Source: DATJHM01 sp035493895 (GTDB lineage: Bacteria; Chloroflexota; Ktedonobacteria; Ktedonobacterales; Ktedonobacteraceae). Taken from it: 39,978 bases of DNA. The notes beneath the pieces were generated by a model. That model had not been told where the DNA came from. It saw only the letters and a program-made list of their open reading frames with translations, and ran no database searches. This document shows, in pieces, positions 8,595 to 17,345 of this stretch. Position numbers and translations under genes: made by a program. The DNA lies in assembly GCA_035493895.1 (NCBI GenBank), contig DATJHM010000165.1, positions 1 through 39,978 on the forward strand, written 5' to 3'. Within the stretch, counting starts at the first letter, position 1. Each line of letters opens with the position of its first letter.

Positions 8595-8788
8595 TTTGCT
8601 AGCAGTAGTTTTCAGCTTCTTCTCATTTGTGATTACTACAATAGATTCGAAGGCTCTCTGACTATGCCCCTGGTTTGACCACGTGCCAGTTCACCAGTCC
8701 TGTCGGGTTCGTACTCCCGGGGCTCACCGGAGGTGCCATTTAAACTGTTGAGAGCAGCATACACCTCTCAGAAAGGACATCTTCCATT

Positions 8789-9007
8789 ATGAACCGAACG
8801 ACTATCTTTATGAGCGCGACGAACATCGCCGTTCTGGCGCTCCTGCTAGCGATCTATTATGCCATGCGTGAGGCCGACCATATGTTAGATCACGGGTTCC
8901 ATCTACCGCTCTCGCCGCAGCCGACTCATCTCCTGCTGTTTGTACTCATTGCCGCGCTCGGAGCCCTCATCGCCCTGAACAATCGTCCCGGGGCTACGCA
9001 TCGCTAA
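8789..9007 (+). CDS. Small membrane protein, 72 residues
   Basis: Two hydrophobic helices (about residues 10-25 and 46-63) are joined by a His-rich loop containing EADHMLDHGFHLPLSP. No family is recognised. AGAAAGGA lies upstream of the ATG. The stop codon is followed without a gap by the remnant of a TnpB gene, so an insertion may have cut off what came next. The product would sit in the cytoplasmic membrane. Confidence 0.55.
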   Translation: MNRTTIFMSATNIAVLALLLAIYYAMREADHMLDHGFHLPLSPQPTHLLLFVLIAALGALIALNNRPGATHR

Positions 9008-9538
9008 CAGTATGCCGCCATTGAAGAGGCGATTCGCACTGTGCAGTTCATTCGCAACAAATGCATACGCATCTGGATGGATGTGGCTGGTACGAACGCC
9101 AACGATCTGCAAGGGTACTGCGCGATCCTCGCCAGGTATTATCCCTTCGCCATGCACCTCAATTCCCAGGCGCGGCAGGCGGCGGCTGATCGGGCCTGGA
9201 ACGCAATCTCCCGCTTCTACAAAAACTGTCGTGAGCACAAGCATGGGAAGAAGGGCTACCCGCAATTTCAGCACGACAATCGGAGTATCGAGTATAAAAT
9301 CACCCGCTAGAAACTCGATCTCGACGGCAAACACATCACCTTCACCGATGGTTGCGGTATTGGTCGTCTCCGACTCATCGGCAGCCGCGATCTCGCCACT
9401 CAGCCACAGCTAGCAATCCAACGGGTGCGGATCGTGCGTAGGGCAGACGGGTACTACGTCCAGTTCGGCCTGAAGTGTGAGCGGCGGGTTGAGTATGTTC
9501 CCACCGGGAAGCAACTCGGCATTGATGTGGGCCTCAAG
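9008..9538 (+). pseudogene. tnpB: Truncated TnpB (IS200/IS605-family OrfB)
   Basis: One frame, broken by a TAG at 9308-9310, reads through the N-terminal half of an IS605 OrfB/TnpB protein: AIRTVQFIRNKCIRIW, HGKKGYPQFQHDNRSIEYKI, then RADGYYVQFGLKCERRVEY, ending at GIDVGL, which is the first RuvC motif with its catalytic Asp. The start codon region, the remaining RuvC motifs and the zinc finger are absent. TnpB proteins are RNA-guided nucleases carried by transposons; this copy cannot be active. It is joined in frame to an ABC ATPase scrap. Confidence 0.8.
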
Positions 9539-9697
9539 GTCTACATCCAGAATGTAACCAAAATCTATGGGAAGCGCCGGGCGATAGATAATCTGAGTTT
9601 TGATGTCCACCAGGGTCAGATCTTCGGCTTTCTGACGTCGTCTGGCAGAGTGAAATCATGTGACTTTTTCGTGACAATAAAGCGCGTAATTGTGTGA
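9539..9697 (+). pseudogene. ABC ATPase N-terminal scrap fused behind the TnpB remnant
   Basis: Directly after the TnpB RuvC-I motif, the same frame continues as VYIQNVTKIYGKRRAIDN and LSFDVHQGQIFGFL. This is the standard opening of an ABC-2 type ATPase up to the residue before Walker A. At about 9635 the similarity ends, and the frame runs on through unrelated codons to a stop at 9697. Two successive deletions or insertions are needed to explain it. Confidence 0.65.
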
Positions 9698-9793
9698 TAC
9701 CTGGAATACCATTGCTACATACTTGAGATGAGAACAACATAGTAGGTGTTCTAAGTATTTTTAGACAATTCTCATCAAGGAGGAATTCGTCTC

Positions 9794-10327
9794 ATGTCTG
9801 CACATATTACCGCATCTCATACTGAATCATCTAGCGTATCAACAGCTACCGTGCTTAGTTACCTCTGGGCAGCAACAAGACTCTGTATTGGCTGGGAATT
9901 CCTGTGGGCCTTCCTGGATAAGGCGTTCGGGCTCGGCCATGAAACGACGGCGGCTCATGCCTGGATTGCCGGAGGTTCTCCCACAAGAGGTTTCCTTAGC
10001 GGCTCTATCGGTCCCCTCTCGGGACTCTACCATGCTATTGCTGGAGTTGGTCTGGTAGACTGGCTGTTCATGCTTGGCCTGCTCGGCGTTGGTGTGACCC
10101 TCATGCTCGGTATCAGCAAGTGGATTGGGGGAATCGCCGGTGCAGTTATGCTGGTGCTCATGTGGAGCGCAGTGTTACCGACCGAAAACAATCTCTTCAT
10201 GGATGAGCATATCGTCTACGCGATCATTCTTATTGCCCTTGCATTAGTCAATGCAGACGAGACCATTGGACTTGGTACATGGTGGAAACAGACCGCTCTG
10301 GTCCAACGCTTCCCCTGGCTCGCCTGA
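9794..10327 (+). CDS. DoxX-like integral membrane protein
   Basis: This 177-residue protein has four hydrophobic segments after a polar N-terminus. WEFLWAFLDKAFGLG followed by a GGSPTRGFL loop is typical of the DoxX/thiosulfate:quinone oxidoreductase large-subunit relatives. In that family the protein acts in the cytoplasmic membrane with quinones, but many members have no proven reaction. AAGGAGG lies nine bases upstream of ATG 9794. Two short inverted repeats (around 9723-9778) lie before the ribosome site and could control it. A hairpin follows the gene. Confidence 0.75.
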   Translation: MSAHITASHTESSSVSTATVLSYLWAATRLCIGWEFLWAFLDKAFGLGHETTAAHAWIAGGSPTRGFLSGSIGPLSGLYHAIAGVGLVDWLFMLGLLGVGVTLMLGISKWIGGIAGAVMLVLMWSAVLPTENNLFMDEHIVYAIILIALALVNADETIGLGTWWKQTALVQRFPWLA

Positions 10328-10357
10328 AATACCCACGTATGCAACATGTAAACAACA

Positions 10358-10401
10358 TTGCCTGGCAGGCTCTCCATCTCAAGAGGGAACCTCCCAGGCA
10401 A
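10358..10401 (+). terminator. Hairpin after the DoxX-like gene
   Basis: TTGCCTGG at 10358-10365 pairs with CCAGGCAA at 10394-10401, and inner bases can extend the stem (CTCTCC with GAGGGA, partly). There is no strong T-run after it, so it may be a weak terminator or an RNA-stability element. Confidence 0.45.
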
Positions 10402-10558
10402 CCTTCGTTCTGTACGTGTACAAAGCTATCTTCTTCATCAGTGGTCTATTTCTGAGGTCTTGCGGGTTGTACGAGTGATGATACATGGCAACTTCTGATA
10501 AACTTTCTTCGTATACAGAGTAGTATTTTTCAATTTATCACCTATTGAGGAAAAAAAT

Positions 10559-11749
10559 ATGCAGAACCAGCAGGAGTTTGCCCATACGCCCAACACACAG
10601 GAGGAGACGCCAGCGCCACGCAACGAGCGCCAGCAGAATAACGACCCACGCGAACAGCCGTCATCGCAAGAGTATGCCTACCGTTCCTATGAAGACGGCT
10701 ATGCGGACATGAGCGAACGAGGTCTCTGGTCACACGAGAACGAGAAGCTACGAGCAGACCCAAAAAACCAGAAAAGTATGGGCGGACTGCTGGCTCTGGT
10801 CGTTCTCCTCTGTGCGGCCTTTATCGTCGGTAGTTCCTTCGGCGTGATCCTGAGCTGGCTCACCTGGGTGGTGGTAATTGTGCTGATCATCACCGGGTTG
10901 GCGGCCCTGGCGACAAACTGGCGTGTCGTGACGATTCCCGTGCCCACGCGTAGCTTCCAGATCATGGAACATGCGCAACTGGTGATCAACAATGGGGCCG
11001 GGACGGTAGCCATTCGTCGGGGAGAAGAGGGCGTGGTCCGTGTCACTGCGACCAAACGTGCTAGTGGCATTGGTATCAAAGCAGAGAATATGCAGATCCA
11101 CTACGACCAGCACGGTGACATGCTGGATATCTCAAGCCTCATGGCCTGGAACATCTTCCAGTTTGGTCTGCGTACGGTCGATTTTGAGATCACGGTGCCG
11201 TCCAGTTGCGATGTACAATTGCGGAATGGCTCGGGACGGGTGACGGTTCAGGGTACCAGTGGCGAGATTCGTGTGCGCACCGGTAGCGGCAGAGTATACG
11301 CACATGACCTCCAGGGACGCATCGCGATGAAAACCGGCAGTGGACGCATCGAGGCAGGCAATCTCGAGGGGCTGATTGATCTGCACACCGGCAGTTCACG
11401 CATCATCCTTGGCAATATGCGTGGTCAGCTTACCGCACAAACTGGCAGTGGACGCATCGAAGTCAGCCAGTCTGCGTTAAGCGGACAGTCATTCTTGAAA
11501 ACGGGCAGCAGCTCGATTACCTTTGACGGCTCGCTGAATGCGCTCGGCAACTATACGTTTCAAACGGGCAGCGGTGGGATTCATCTCAGCCTGCCTGATA
11601 ATGCGGCATTTAGCCTGGATGCAAAGACCGGCTCCGGCGGTGTACACAATGAATTTGGCGGCAAGGAAGCAGGGAACGGGCCACGCGCACCGCTCAGACT
11701 CAGAACTGGTAGCGGTGGGATTCACATCTATCGATTGCCGCAAGTATGA
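10559..11749 (+). CDS. DUF4097 family beta-strand repeat protein, membrane-anchored
   Basis: The 396-residue product starts with about 70 disordered residues rich in Gln, Asn, Glu and Pro. Two membrane helices follow (about 75-97 and 98-120). The outer part is a beta-helix-like domain made of ~20-residue units carrying GSGRI, GSSRI, GSSSI and GSGGI turns, as in DUF4097 'adhesin-like' proteins. Function in the family is unknown; a surface or envelope-stress role is often guessed. GAGGA lies before ATG 10559. No neighbour clearly works with it. Confidence 0.8.
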   Translation: MQNQQEFAHTPNTQEETPAPRNERQQNNDPREQPSSQEYAYRSYEDGYADMSERGLWSHENEKLRADPKNQKSMGGLLALVVLLCAAFIVGSSFGVILSWLTWVVVIVLIITGLAALATNWRVVTIPVPTRSFQIMEHAQLVINNGAGTVAIRRGEEGVVRVTATKRASGIGIKAENMQIHYDQHGDMLDISSLMAWNIFQFGLRTVDFEITVPSSCDVQLRNGSGRVTVQGTSGEIRVRTGSGRVYAHDLQGRIAMKTGSGRIEAGNLEGLIDLHTGSSRIILGNMRGQLTAQTGSGRIEVSQSALSGQSFLKTGSSSITFDGSLNALGNYTFQTGSGGIHLSLPDNAAFSLDAKTGSGGVHNEFGGKEAGNGPRAPLRLRTGSGGIHIYRLPQV

Positions 11750-11976
11750 CCACGCATGCAATAAACAGGATCGCTCAGCTATGCTGCAACTCTCGACAGC
11801 GAGAGCGTCAGATGGTTGAGCGTCCCCCACTTTTTTCATCTACCTCATCATCATCTTCTCGCAAAAGAAAGCAAGATACAAGAAGTTTTTTCCTCTTCAT
11901 GCTGCTATGATCATAAGGTGACAGGGGAACACCTATCCTTCCCCAAACATTGCTGAAACATCAAGAGAGGTTGCCT

Positions 11977-12255
11977 ATGCCGTCCATCACAGTCTCTCTT
12001 CCCGGCGCATTGCGCACGAAAGTTGGCAATCGCGCCTCAGTGACAGTAGCTGGAGATACGGTTCGGGAAATTATTAACGCACTGGAACAGGATTTCCCTG
12101 GCTTGCGCTTCCATCTCTGTTATGAAACCGGTGAGTTACGTTCGTATGTCAATGTTTTTCTCAACAGCGCGAACATCCGCTACTTGCAAGGGCTTGATAC
12201 GCCAGTGCCAGTTGGAACCAGGATACATATTCTCCAGTCAGTAGCTGGAGGCTGA
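11977..12255 (+). CDS. MoaD/ThiS-like ubiquitin-fold sulfur-carrier protein
   Basis: The 92-residue protein has the MoaD/ThiS pattern: a beta-start ITVSLPGALR, a helix VREIINALEQDFPG, and a C-terminus ending exactly in GG (SVAGG). The terminal glycine is activated to a thiocarboxylate in this family to donate sulfur for molybdopterin, thiamin or amino-acid synthesis. The start at 11977 follows AGAGAGG; an upstream ATG at 11950 would add nine unconserved residues. It is followed after a hairpin by a BNR-repeat protein, a pairing I recall from other Actinobacteria and Chloroflexota. No MoeB/ThiF-like activating enzyme is near. Confidence 0.8.
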   Translation: MPSITVSLPGALRTKVGNRASVTVAGDTVREIINALEQDFPGLRFHLCYETGELRSYVNVFLNSANIRYLQGLDTPVPVGTRIHILQSVAGG

Positions 12256-12258
12256 TGT

Positions 12259-12300
12259 AGAGAGGGGTTCTCAACTTCGGTCTCAAGAGAAGCCCTCTCT
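12259..12300 (+). promoter_or_regulatory. Stable hairpin between the MoaD-like and BNR genes
   Basis: AGAGAGGGGTTCTC at 12259-12272 pairs with 12287-12300 at 13 of 14 positions around a 14-base loop. No T-run follows, and the ribosome site of the next gene begins a few bases later. It may be a partial terminator or processing site tuning the two genes differently. Confidence 0.5.
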
Positions 12301-12318
12301 CTGAAAGGAAGGAAGCAT

Positions 12319-13425
12319 ATGTCCCATCATCCCCTCTTTCCTCAAGGGAGGACCGTCCTGGCTGTGGGGACGAAGCGAGGTCTGTTCCTGCTGAGTTCCC
12401 AGGATCGGGTCAAGTGGAACATTGAACCAGTCTCTTTCAAAGGACGCCGCATTTTTCACGCGATCCTCGATCAACGCAGTGGTCATCGCTTATTCGTTGC
12501 CGAAAATAACGACTTCTTTGGTTCGTTTATACGGTACAGCGACGACTTTGGCCAGACCTGGCAGGAGCCGGAACATGGCATTCAATTTCCCCAGAATGGG
12601 TCAATGAAGCTCAACAACATCTGGGTCATTGAGCCGGGTCGTCCTACCGAGATCGGCACAATCTACGCCGGTGTCGATCCCGCCAGCCTCTGGGTCAGCA
12701 CGGATCACGGGAAAACCTGGGAGCCGGATGCAGCATTACTCACACATCCCACGCGAGAGCGTTGGGAGCCAGGTGCAGGCGGCCTCTGCTTGCATACGAT
12801 TGTCCCAGATCCCACCAACGCCGCCAGAATGTGGCTGGGGATTTCCGCAGTTGGTTGCCTGCGCACGGATGATCATGGTCAACACTGGCAGTTTGTGAAC
12901 AAGAATACCCGCGCCGGTTTCTTGCCCGACCCCTATCCCGAATTTGGCCAGTGCATTCACCGCTTCGTTCAGCATCCTACGCAACCAGATGTGTTGTATC
13001 AACAAAACCACTGCGGTATTTACAAGACGACGAATGCCGGAGACGACTGGACTGATATTCAGCATAATCTGCCCTCTGAGTTTGGCTTTCCGATCGCCAT
13101 CGATACCCACCATCCCGATACGCTTTTTGTCGTCGTAGAGGACCCCGAGGCCCGACAAAACGTGGATAACCAGTTCACGATCTACCGAACTCAGGATGCC
13201 GGTGAGTCCTGGAAACCATGCACGTTGGGATTGCCAGAAGGTCCAGGTGTGCGACTCGGTGTTCTCAGACATGCCATGTGTACCGATACCCATGATCCTT
13301 GCGGCGTGTATGTTGGAACCAATACCGGCCAGCTTTTCGCCAGTCGGAATGGAGGAGACAGTTGGGAGTTGATTGCAGACTTCCTGCCTGCGATCTATTC
13401 GGTAACAGCGGCACTCATTGTCTGA
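12319..13425 (+). CDS. BNR/Asp-box beta-propeller protein (sialidase-like or VPS10-like)
   Basis: This 368-residue protein has no signal peptide and contains at least six Asp-box motifs of the type S-x-D-x-G-x-T-W: YSDDFGQTW, STDHGKTWE, RTDDHGQHW, TTNAGDDW, TQDAGESW and SRNGGDSW. These mark a six- or seven-bladed propeller as in sialidases and VPS10 proteins. Sialidase catalytic Arg triads cannot be recognised, so a binding or scaffold role is equally likely. A good Shine-Dalgarno (AAGGAAGG) precedes ATG 12319. Its place right after a MoaD-like gene suggests the two act together. Confidence 0.85.
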   Translation: MSHHPLFPQGRTVLAVGTKRGLFLLSSQDRVKWNIEPVSFKGRRIFHAILDQRSGHRLFVAENNDFFGSFIRYSDDFGQTWQEPEHGIQFPQNGSMKLNNIWVIEPGRPTEIGTIYAGVDPASLWVSTDHGKTWEPDAALLTHPTRERWEPGAGGLCLHTIVPDPTNAARMWLGISAVGCLRTDDHGQHWQFVNKNTRAGFLPDPYPEFGQCIHRFVQHPTQPDVLYQQNHCGIYKTTNAGDDWTDIQHNLPSEFGFPIAIDTHHPDTLFVVVEDPEARQNVDNQFTIYRTQDAGESWKPCTLGLPEGPGVRLGVLRHAMCTDTHDPCGVYVGTNTGQLFASRNGGDSWELIADFLPAIYSVTAALIV

Positions 13426-13583
13426 ACCATCTCACCTGCTCATCAATGGGAGATGCTCCCAAAAGAGCGATAAATCAAGCTATCCAATATAGGGAAACCG
13501 AAAGTCTAATAGAGGTAACTCCCCGATGTGGGAAGTAACGCATGTTTATTGATTGTTGTTACACGCACAGAAGGAGAAATATC

Positions 13584-13835
13584 ATGCCTCTTTATATGGA
13601 CATCCATCATAAAGTCGAGGGGTTGACCGCAGATGCAGTAAAACACGCACACGAGGCAGATCTACAGACACAGGAAAAGCACGGCGTCAAGTACCTGAAG
13701 TATTGGTTTGATGAGGGCAGTGGCAAGGTTTTCTGTCTGGTCGAGGCTCCCAACAAAGAGGCCGCTGCAACGGTCCACCGCGAAGCCCACGGCCTTGAAG
13801 CCGATGAAATCATCCAGGTTCAAGAGGGCGTCTAA
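13584..13835 (+). CDS. DUF4242 (SCO4226-like) small protein
   Basis: An 83-residue ferredoxin-like-fold protein with the DUF4242 pattern: YMDIHHKVEGLTADAV near the start, YLKYWFDEGSGKVFCLVEAP in the middle, and HREAHGLEADEIIQV at the end. A Streptomyces member has been described as nickel-binding, and the His residues here (HH near residue 8, HREAH) fit a metal site, but the role is not proven. The ATG at 13584 has AGAAGGAG at eight bases; an upstream in-frame ATG at 13542 lacks one. It converges with the AraC gene. Confidence 0.8.
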   Translation: MPLYMDIHHKVEGLTADAVKHAHEADLQTQEKHGVKYLKYWFDEGSGKVFCLVEAPNKEAAATVHREAHGLEADEIIQVQEGV

Positions 13836-13954
13836 CAGGTCACGCGCCTCCAACGCCCGCTTAATGACAACAAACTGTAACGTTGGAAACGTGTCAGGCG
13901 CATTGACCATTCGGAGCTGGATCATGGCGAACCTACGACAGGCAGCATGAACAA

Positions 13955-14857
13955 CTATCCATTCATGCTGTCACCACCTGATCCAGCAACAACACCATTT
14001 ACATTTCTTGCAGCACAAGCGTATTGTTTGCGATAGAGAAGCGGAGCCACGCCTGTATAGCGTTTGAATGCGGTACTGAAGGCAAAAGGATTTTCATAAC
14101 CAACACGCCACGCAATCCCCTCAATGGTCGCGTTCTCACTGATCAGCAGGGCCATCGCGCGCTGCATACGAAGCGCGGTCACCCGTCTCATCGGACTACA
14201 TCCATATTGCTGCTGACAGAGTCGCCTCAAGTGTTCGCAGCTCATTCCGGCCAGAGTCGCCAGTTCTTGATTACTCCAGCGATGGGCCAGCCTGGCATCG
14301 ACCAGTTTCCACAATGCAAGCAGACGCTGATCTTCGGCTTTCTGCCTGATGATCCGTTGCACGTAGGTATCGATCAAATAGGCCCATTGAGAGAGGACCG
14401 TCCATTCTGCCTGGCTCAGTGACTCGTGGTAGATTCCCTCGATGGCGAGTACCAGTTCTGGCGTATCGAGGGATAAGAGGGTTGGACGTTCTAGAGAAAT
14501 GATGGGGAGCGTACTCTGTTCGCCATGGTAGATAACCCAGCAGATCTTCCAATCAGCGTTCGAGCGAGCACGGTAGGCATGCGAAACAGCAGCTGGTGTA
14601 AGATAAACCTGGCCGGGTCCGCAGGGAAACCATTCTCCATCGAGAAAAACTTCCCCCCATCCCTCAAGGCTCACCAGGATTTGACTGATCGCCGGACGAT
14701 GACGCACGAAAGCAAATGGCACCTGTGCGTAGGAAATACCCGCCAGCATGATATGATACCGCTCTAAGGCTGACCGCGCCTGTTCCCCAACAATGTATTC
14801 ACGCGTCTGATCACCAATGATGTGTGTTTCACAAAGGTCGATGTTGTTCTCAACCAT
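13955..14857 (-). CDS. AraC family transcriptional regulator
   Basis: The 300-residue protein has an N-terminal cupin-like sensor (about residues 40-110, with WGEVFLDGEWFPCGPGQVYL) and two C-terminal helix-turn-helix motifs (about 200-285, with ELATLAGMSCEHLRRL and IEGIAWRVGYENPFAFSTAF). Such proteins usually bind a sugar and activate carbohydrate genes. It is transcribed divergently from the GH2 glycosidase with only 76 bases between the start codons, so it very likely controls that gene. GAGAGG lies just before ATG 14857. Confidence 0.9.
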   Translation of the reverse strand: MVENNIDLCETHIIGDQTREYIVGEQARSALERYHIMLAGISYAQVPFAFVRHRPAISQILVSLEGWGEVFLDGEWFPCGPGQVYLTPAAVSHAYRARSNADWKICWVIYHGEQSTLPIISLERPTLLSLDTPELVLAIEGIYHESLSQAEWTVLSQWAYLIDTYVQRIIRQKAEDQRLLALWKLVDARLAHRWSNQELATLAGMSCEHLRRLCQQQYGCSPMRRVTALRMQRAMALLISENATIEGIAWRVGYENPFAFSTAFKRYTGVAPLLYRKQYACAARNVNGVVAGSGGDSMNG

Positions 14858-14933
14858 AGTCCTCTCGCTAGAATTCTGCTATGATCCCACTACCTGTTAC
14901 TGTCTATTTGTTGCTTTTGCAAAGGAGGAAGTA

Positions 14934-16766
14934 ATGTCGCTTCCGCGTGCTGAATATCCACGGCCTCAGTTTGTTCGTTCTCGCTGGCTCTGCCTCAATG
15001 GCGAGTGGCAATTTGAAATTGACCAGGGGGATAGCGGTCTGCAACGTGGTCTCCTGGAACGCGATCTCCATGATCGCATTACCGTGCCTTTTTGTCCAGA
15101 ATCTTCCCTTTCAGGAATCGAGAACCGCGACTTTTTGAATGCAGTCTGGTATCGTCGCCAGGTCACCATCCCTGAAGAGTGGGCTGGTCAATCCGTACTG
15201 CTCCATTTTCAGGCGGTCGACTATGACACAACCGTATGGGTCGACGGACAAGAAGTGGGACGCCACCGGGGAGGCTTTACGCCCTTCACCTGCAACCTGG
15301 GAACACGGGCAGGCCAATCCGTGACCATTGTGGTGCGGGCACGCGATGATCATCATTTGCCCCAACCACGCGGCAAACAGGCGCAAAAATATGCCGATTA
15401 TGCCTGCTTTTATACCCGCACCACCGGCATCTGGCAGACGGTCTGGCTGGAACCTGTGCCAGTCTACGCGCTGAAACGCCCACGCATCACGCCAGATGTT
15501 GCGCAAAACGTCTTTCACCTGGAGCAGCCCATCACCAATAACCATCCCGGCCTGCGCTTGCATGTCAGGCTCCTGAGTCAAAAACAAATCATTGCTGAAG
15601 CAGAATGCGCCGCCGATCTCGATCTGACCCCTCATCTGGATCTGCCTGTGCCTGAGCAGCATCGCCGCCTCTGGTCTCCCGATGATCCATACCTTTATGA
15701 TCTGGAGATTGAATTGCGCGATGAAACTGGTACGGTCATTGATCATGCGCAGAGTTATGCGGGCCTGCGTAGTGTGGCCCTCGATGGGTGTGCGATCAAG
15801 CTCAACGGCCAGATTATCTTTCAGCGTCTCGTGCTGGATCAGGGATACTATCCCGATGGTATCCTGACCGCTTCTAGCGACGAGGAACTCGTGCGGGATA
15901 TCCAGCGCAGCATAGATGTGGGCTTCAACGGCGCACGTTTGCACCAGAAAGTTTTTGAAGAGCGTTTTTTGTATCACGCAGATCGTATGGGCTATCTGGT
16001 ATGGGGAGAATTTCCTGACTGGGGGCAAATAAGCTTGCTTGCAGGAAAAACCAGAGACTATTCACCCACATTTGTGGCACAATGGCTGGAAGCGCTGGAA
16101 CGCGATTATTCCCATCCCGCGATTATTGGCTGGTGTGGCCTGAATGAGACAGCGCGTGATACCAGCTATGAATACACTGATCAGACGACGAATCTCGACG
16201 ACATCACACGTGCGATGTTTCTGGCCGCCAAAGCCCTTGACCGCAGCAGGCCAGTCCTCGATACATCGGGCTATATCCATCGTGTGCTAGAAACTGACGT
16301 CTACGATTCCCATGATTACCTGGTGAAACCTGATTTCTGGCAGGATTTCGCGCTTTTTAAGGAGCGTCACGCGCACATGGATCAGGGACAGGTGTTTACC
16401 AATCCTCATGCCGTTGGACAGGTAGCCTATAACCAGCAACCGTATTTCGTCAGCGAATTCGGTGGCATCTGGTGGAGTACCGATACGCAGCCAGATGAGA
16501 ATCGTGCAAATAGTTGGGGATATGGCCAGGCTCCAGATTCAGAAGAGGAGTTCTATCGCCGCTTTGCGGCGCTCTGCGACACGCTTCTCGACAATCCGTA
16601 CATGTTTGGCTACTGCTACACACAATTGACGGATGTCTCGATCGAACAAAATGGTCTCTATACGTATGATCGGCGTTTGAAGTTTGACGCTCAGCGCCTG
16701 CGCGCGATTCAGCAACGTCAGGCCGCCATCGAAAGAGATGCAAAAAGATCTGTTAACAGCCAATAG
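14934..16766 (+). CDS. Glycoside hydrolase family 2 (beta-galactosidase/beta-glucuronidase type)
   Basis: The 610-residue enzyme has the GH2 order: a jelly-roll sugar-binding domain (about 10-180), an immunoglobulin-like domain (about 180-285), and a TIM barrel (about 285-600). The acid/base is Glu405 in GWCGLNE, the nucleophile Glu508 in VSEFGG, and MGYLVWGEFPDWG is a family signature. It removes terminal beta-linked sugars from the non-reducing end; galactose, glucuronic acid or mannose cannot be distinguished. No signal peptide is seen, so it acts inside the cell. ATG 14934 has AAAGGAGG. The AraC gene facing it is the probable regulator. Confidence 0.9.
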   Translation: MSLPRAEYPRPQFVRSRWLCLNGEWQFEIDQGDSGLQRGLLERDLHDRITVPFCPESSLSGIENRDFLNAVWYRRQVTIPEEWAGQSVLLHFQAVDYDTTVWVDGQEVGRHRGGFTPFTCNLGTRAGQSVTIVVRARDDHHLPQPRGKQAQKYADYACFYTRTTGIWQTVWLEPVPVYALKRPRITPDVAQNVFHLEQPITNNHPGLRLHVRLLSQKQIIAEAECAADLDLTPHLDLPVPEQHRRLWSPDDPYLYDLEIELRDETGTVIDHAQSYAGLRSVALDGCAIKLNGQIIFQRLVLDQGYYPDGILTASSDEELVRDIQRSIDVGFNGARLHQKVFEERFLYHADRMGYLVWGEFPDWGQISLLAGKTRDYSPTFVAQWLEALERDYSHPAIIGWCGLNETARDTSYEYTDQTTNLDDITRAMFLAAKALDRSRPVLDTSGYIHRVLETDVYDSHDYLVKPDFWQDFALFKERHAHMDQGQVFTNPHAVGQVAYNQQPYFVSEFGGIWWSTDTQPDENRANSWGYGQAPDSEEEFYRRFAALCDTLLDNPYMFGYCYTQLTDVSIEQNGLYTYDRRLKFDAQRLRAIQQRQAAIERDAKRSVNSQ

Positions 16767-17345
16767 CCTTACTATCCAATAGCTAACAGTCTCTACGATC
16801 GTGCTCACCAGATTCGTACACATGCTGATAGTGAGCTTGCTGAGCACGAAAGTGTAAATAGCAAATTATATAGCTCATTACAATGGCTTCCCAGACGGCT
16901 TCCTGCCGACGAGACGCTCGTGAGGGATGGCGCAGCCCTACATGAGCATCTCGTGGAATATAAGCGGTAGTAGGGAGTGGACTTCCGTCTGGCACGCCCA
17001 CCACTTTGTCCATTGCCTCCTATAGCAGGTGCTCGTTTAATACACTCATACTGCTATTTCTGGTTTATCCATGTTATACTATCTTGCTTAAAGTGAGCAA
17101 AGATTGACATATTTTAGAAAGGATAACCGAAGTAGTCAGCACAGGTAGGTATTTCATCTTTGAGGTGATATACTACGCGTACTGGTTTTGATCAGTAGCT
17201 CCATTGATCATGGAGAAAGAGGCAGCCTGACGGGTCGCAACATCGGCAGAGCTGCATTTTCTTATGGTTAATACTGTAAAGACTTTGCAATTTTGCAGAT
17301 AACAGATGCGAAAGCTCTGAATTTTGAGTAGTCAGGTTCTTATTA
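16767..17345. other. Long intergenic region
   Basis: No gene can be supported here. A plus-strand frame without a start codon ends at 16969 with LHEHLVEYKR and looks faintly coding, perhaps a decayed gene end. The last 300 bases are AT-rich and probably hold the promoter of the thymidine kinase-like gene; a TTGACA is present at 17105 but no matching -10 at standard spacing. Confidence 0.4.

Noticed and set aside
15111..16028. 305-residue open frame opposite the GH2 gene
   Set aside because: It is a shadow of the strong codon bias of the GH2 gene, whose catalytic motifs are clear on the plus strand.
16783..17013. A 76-residue minus-strand frame with AGGAGG in front of its ATG
   Set aside because: The spacing between AGGAGG and ATG is only two bases, the composition is not protein-like, and a plus-strand frame over the same bases looks no worse. 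I list the interval as intergenic.
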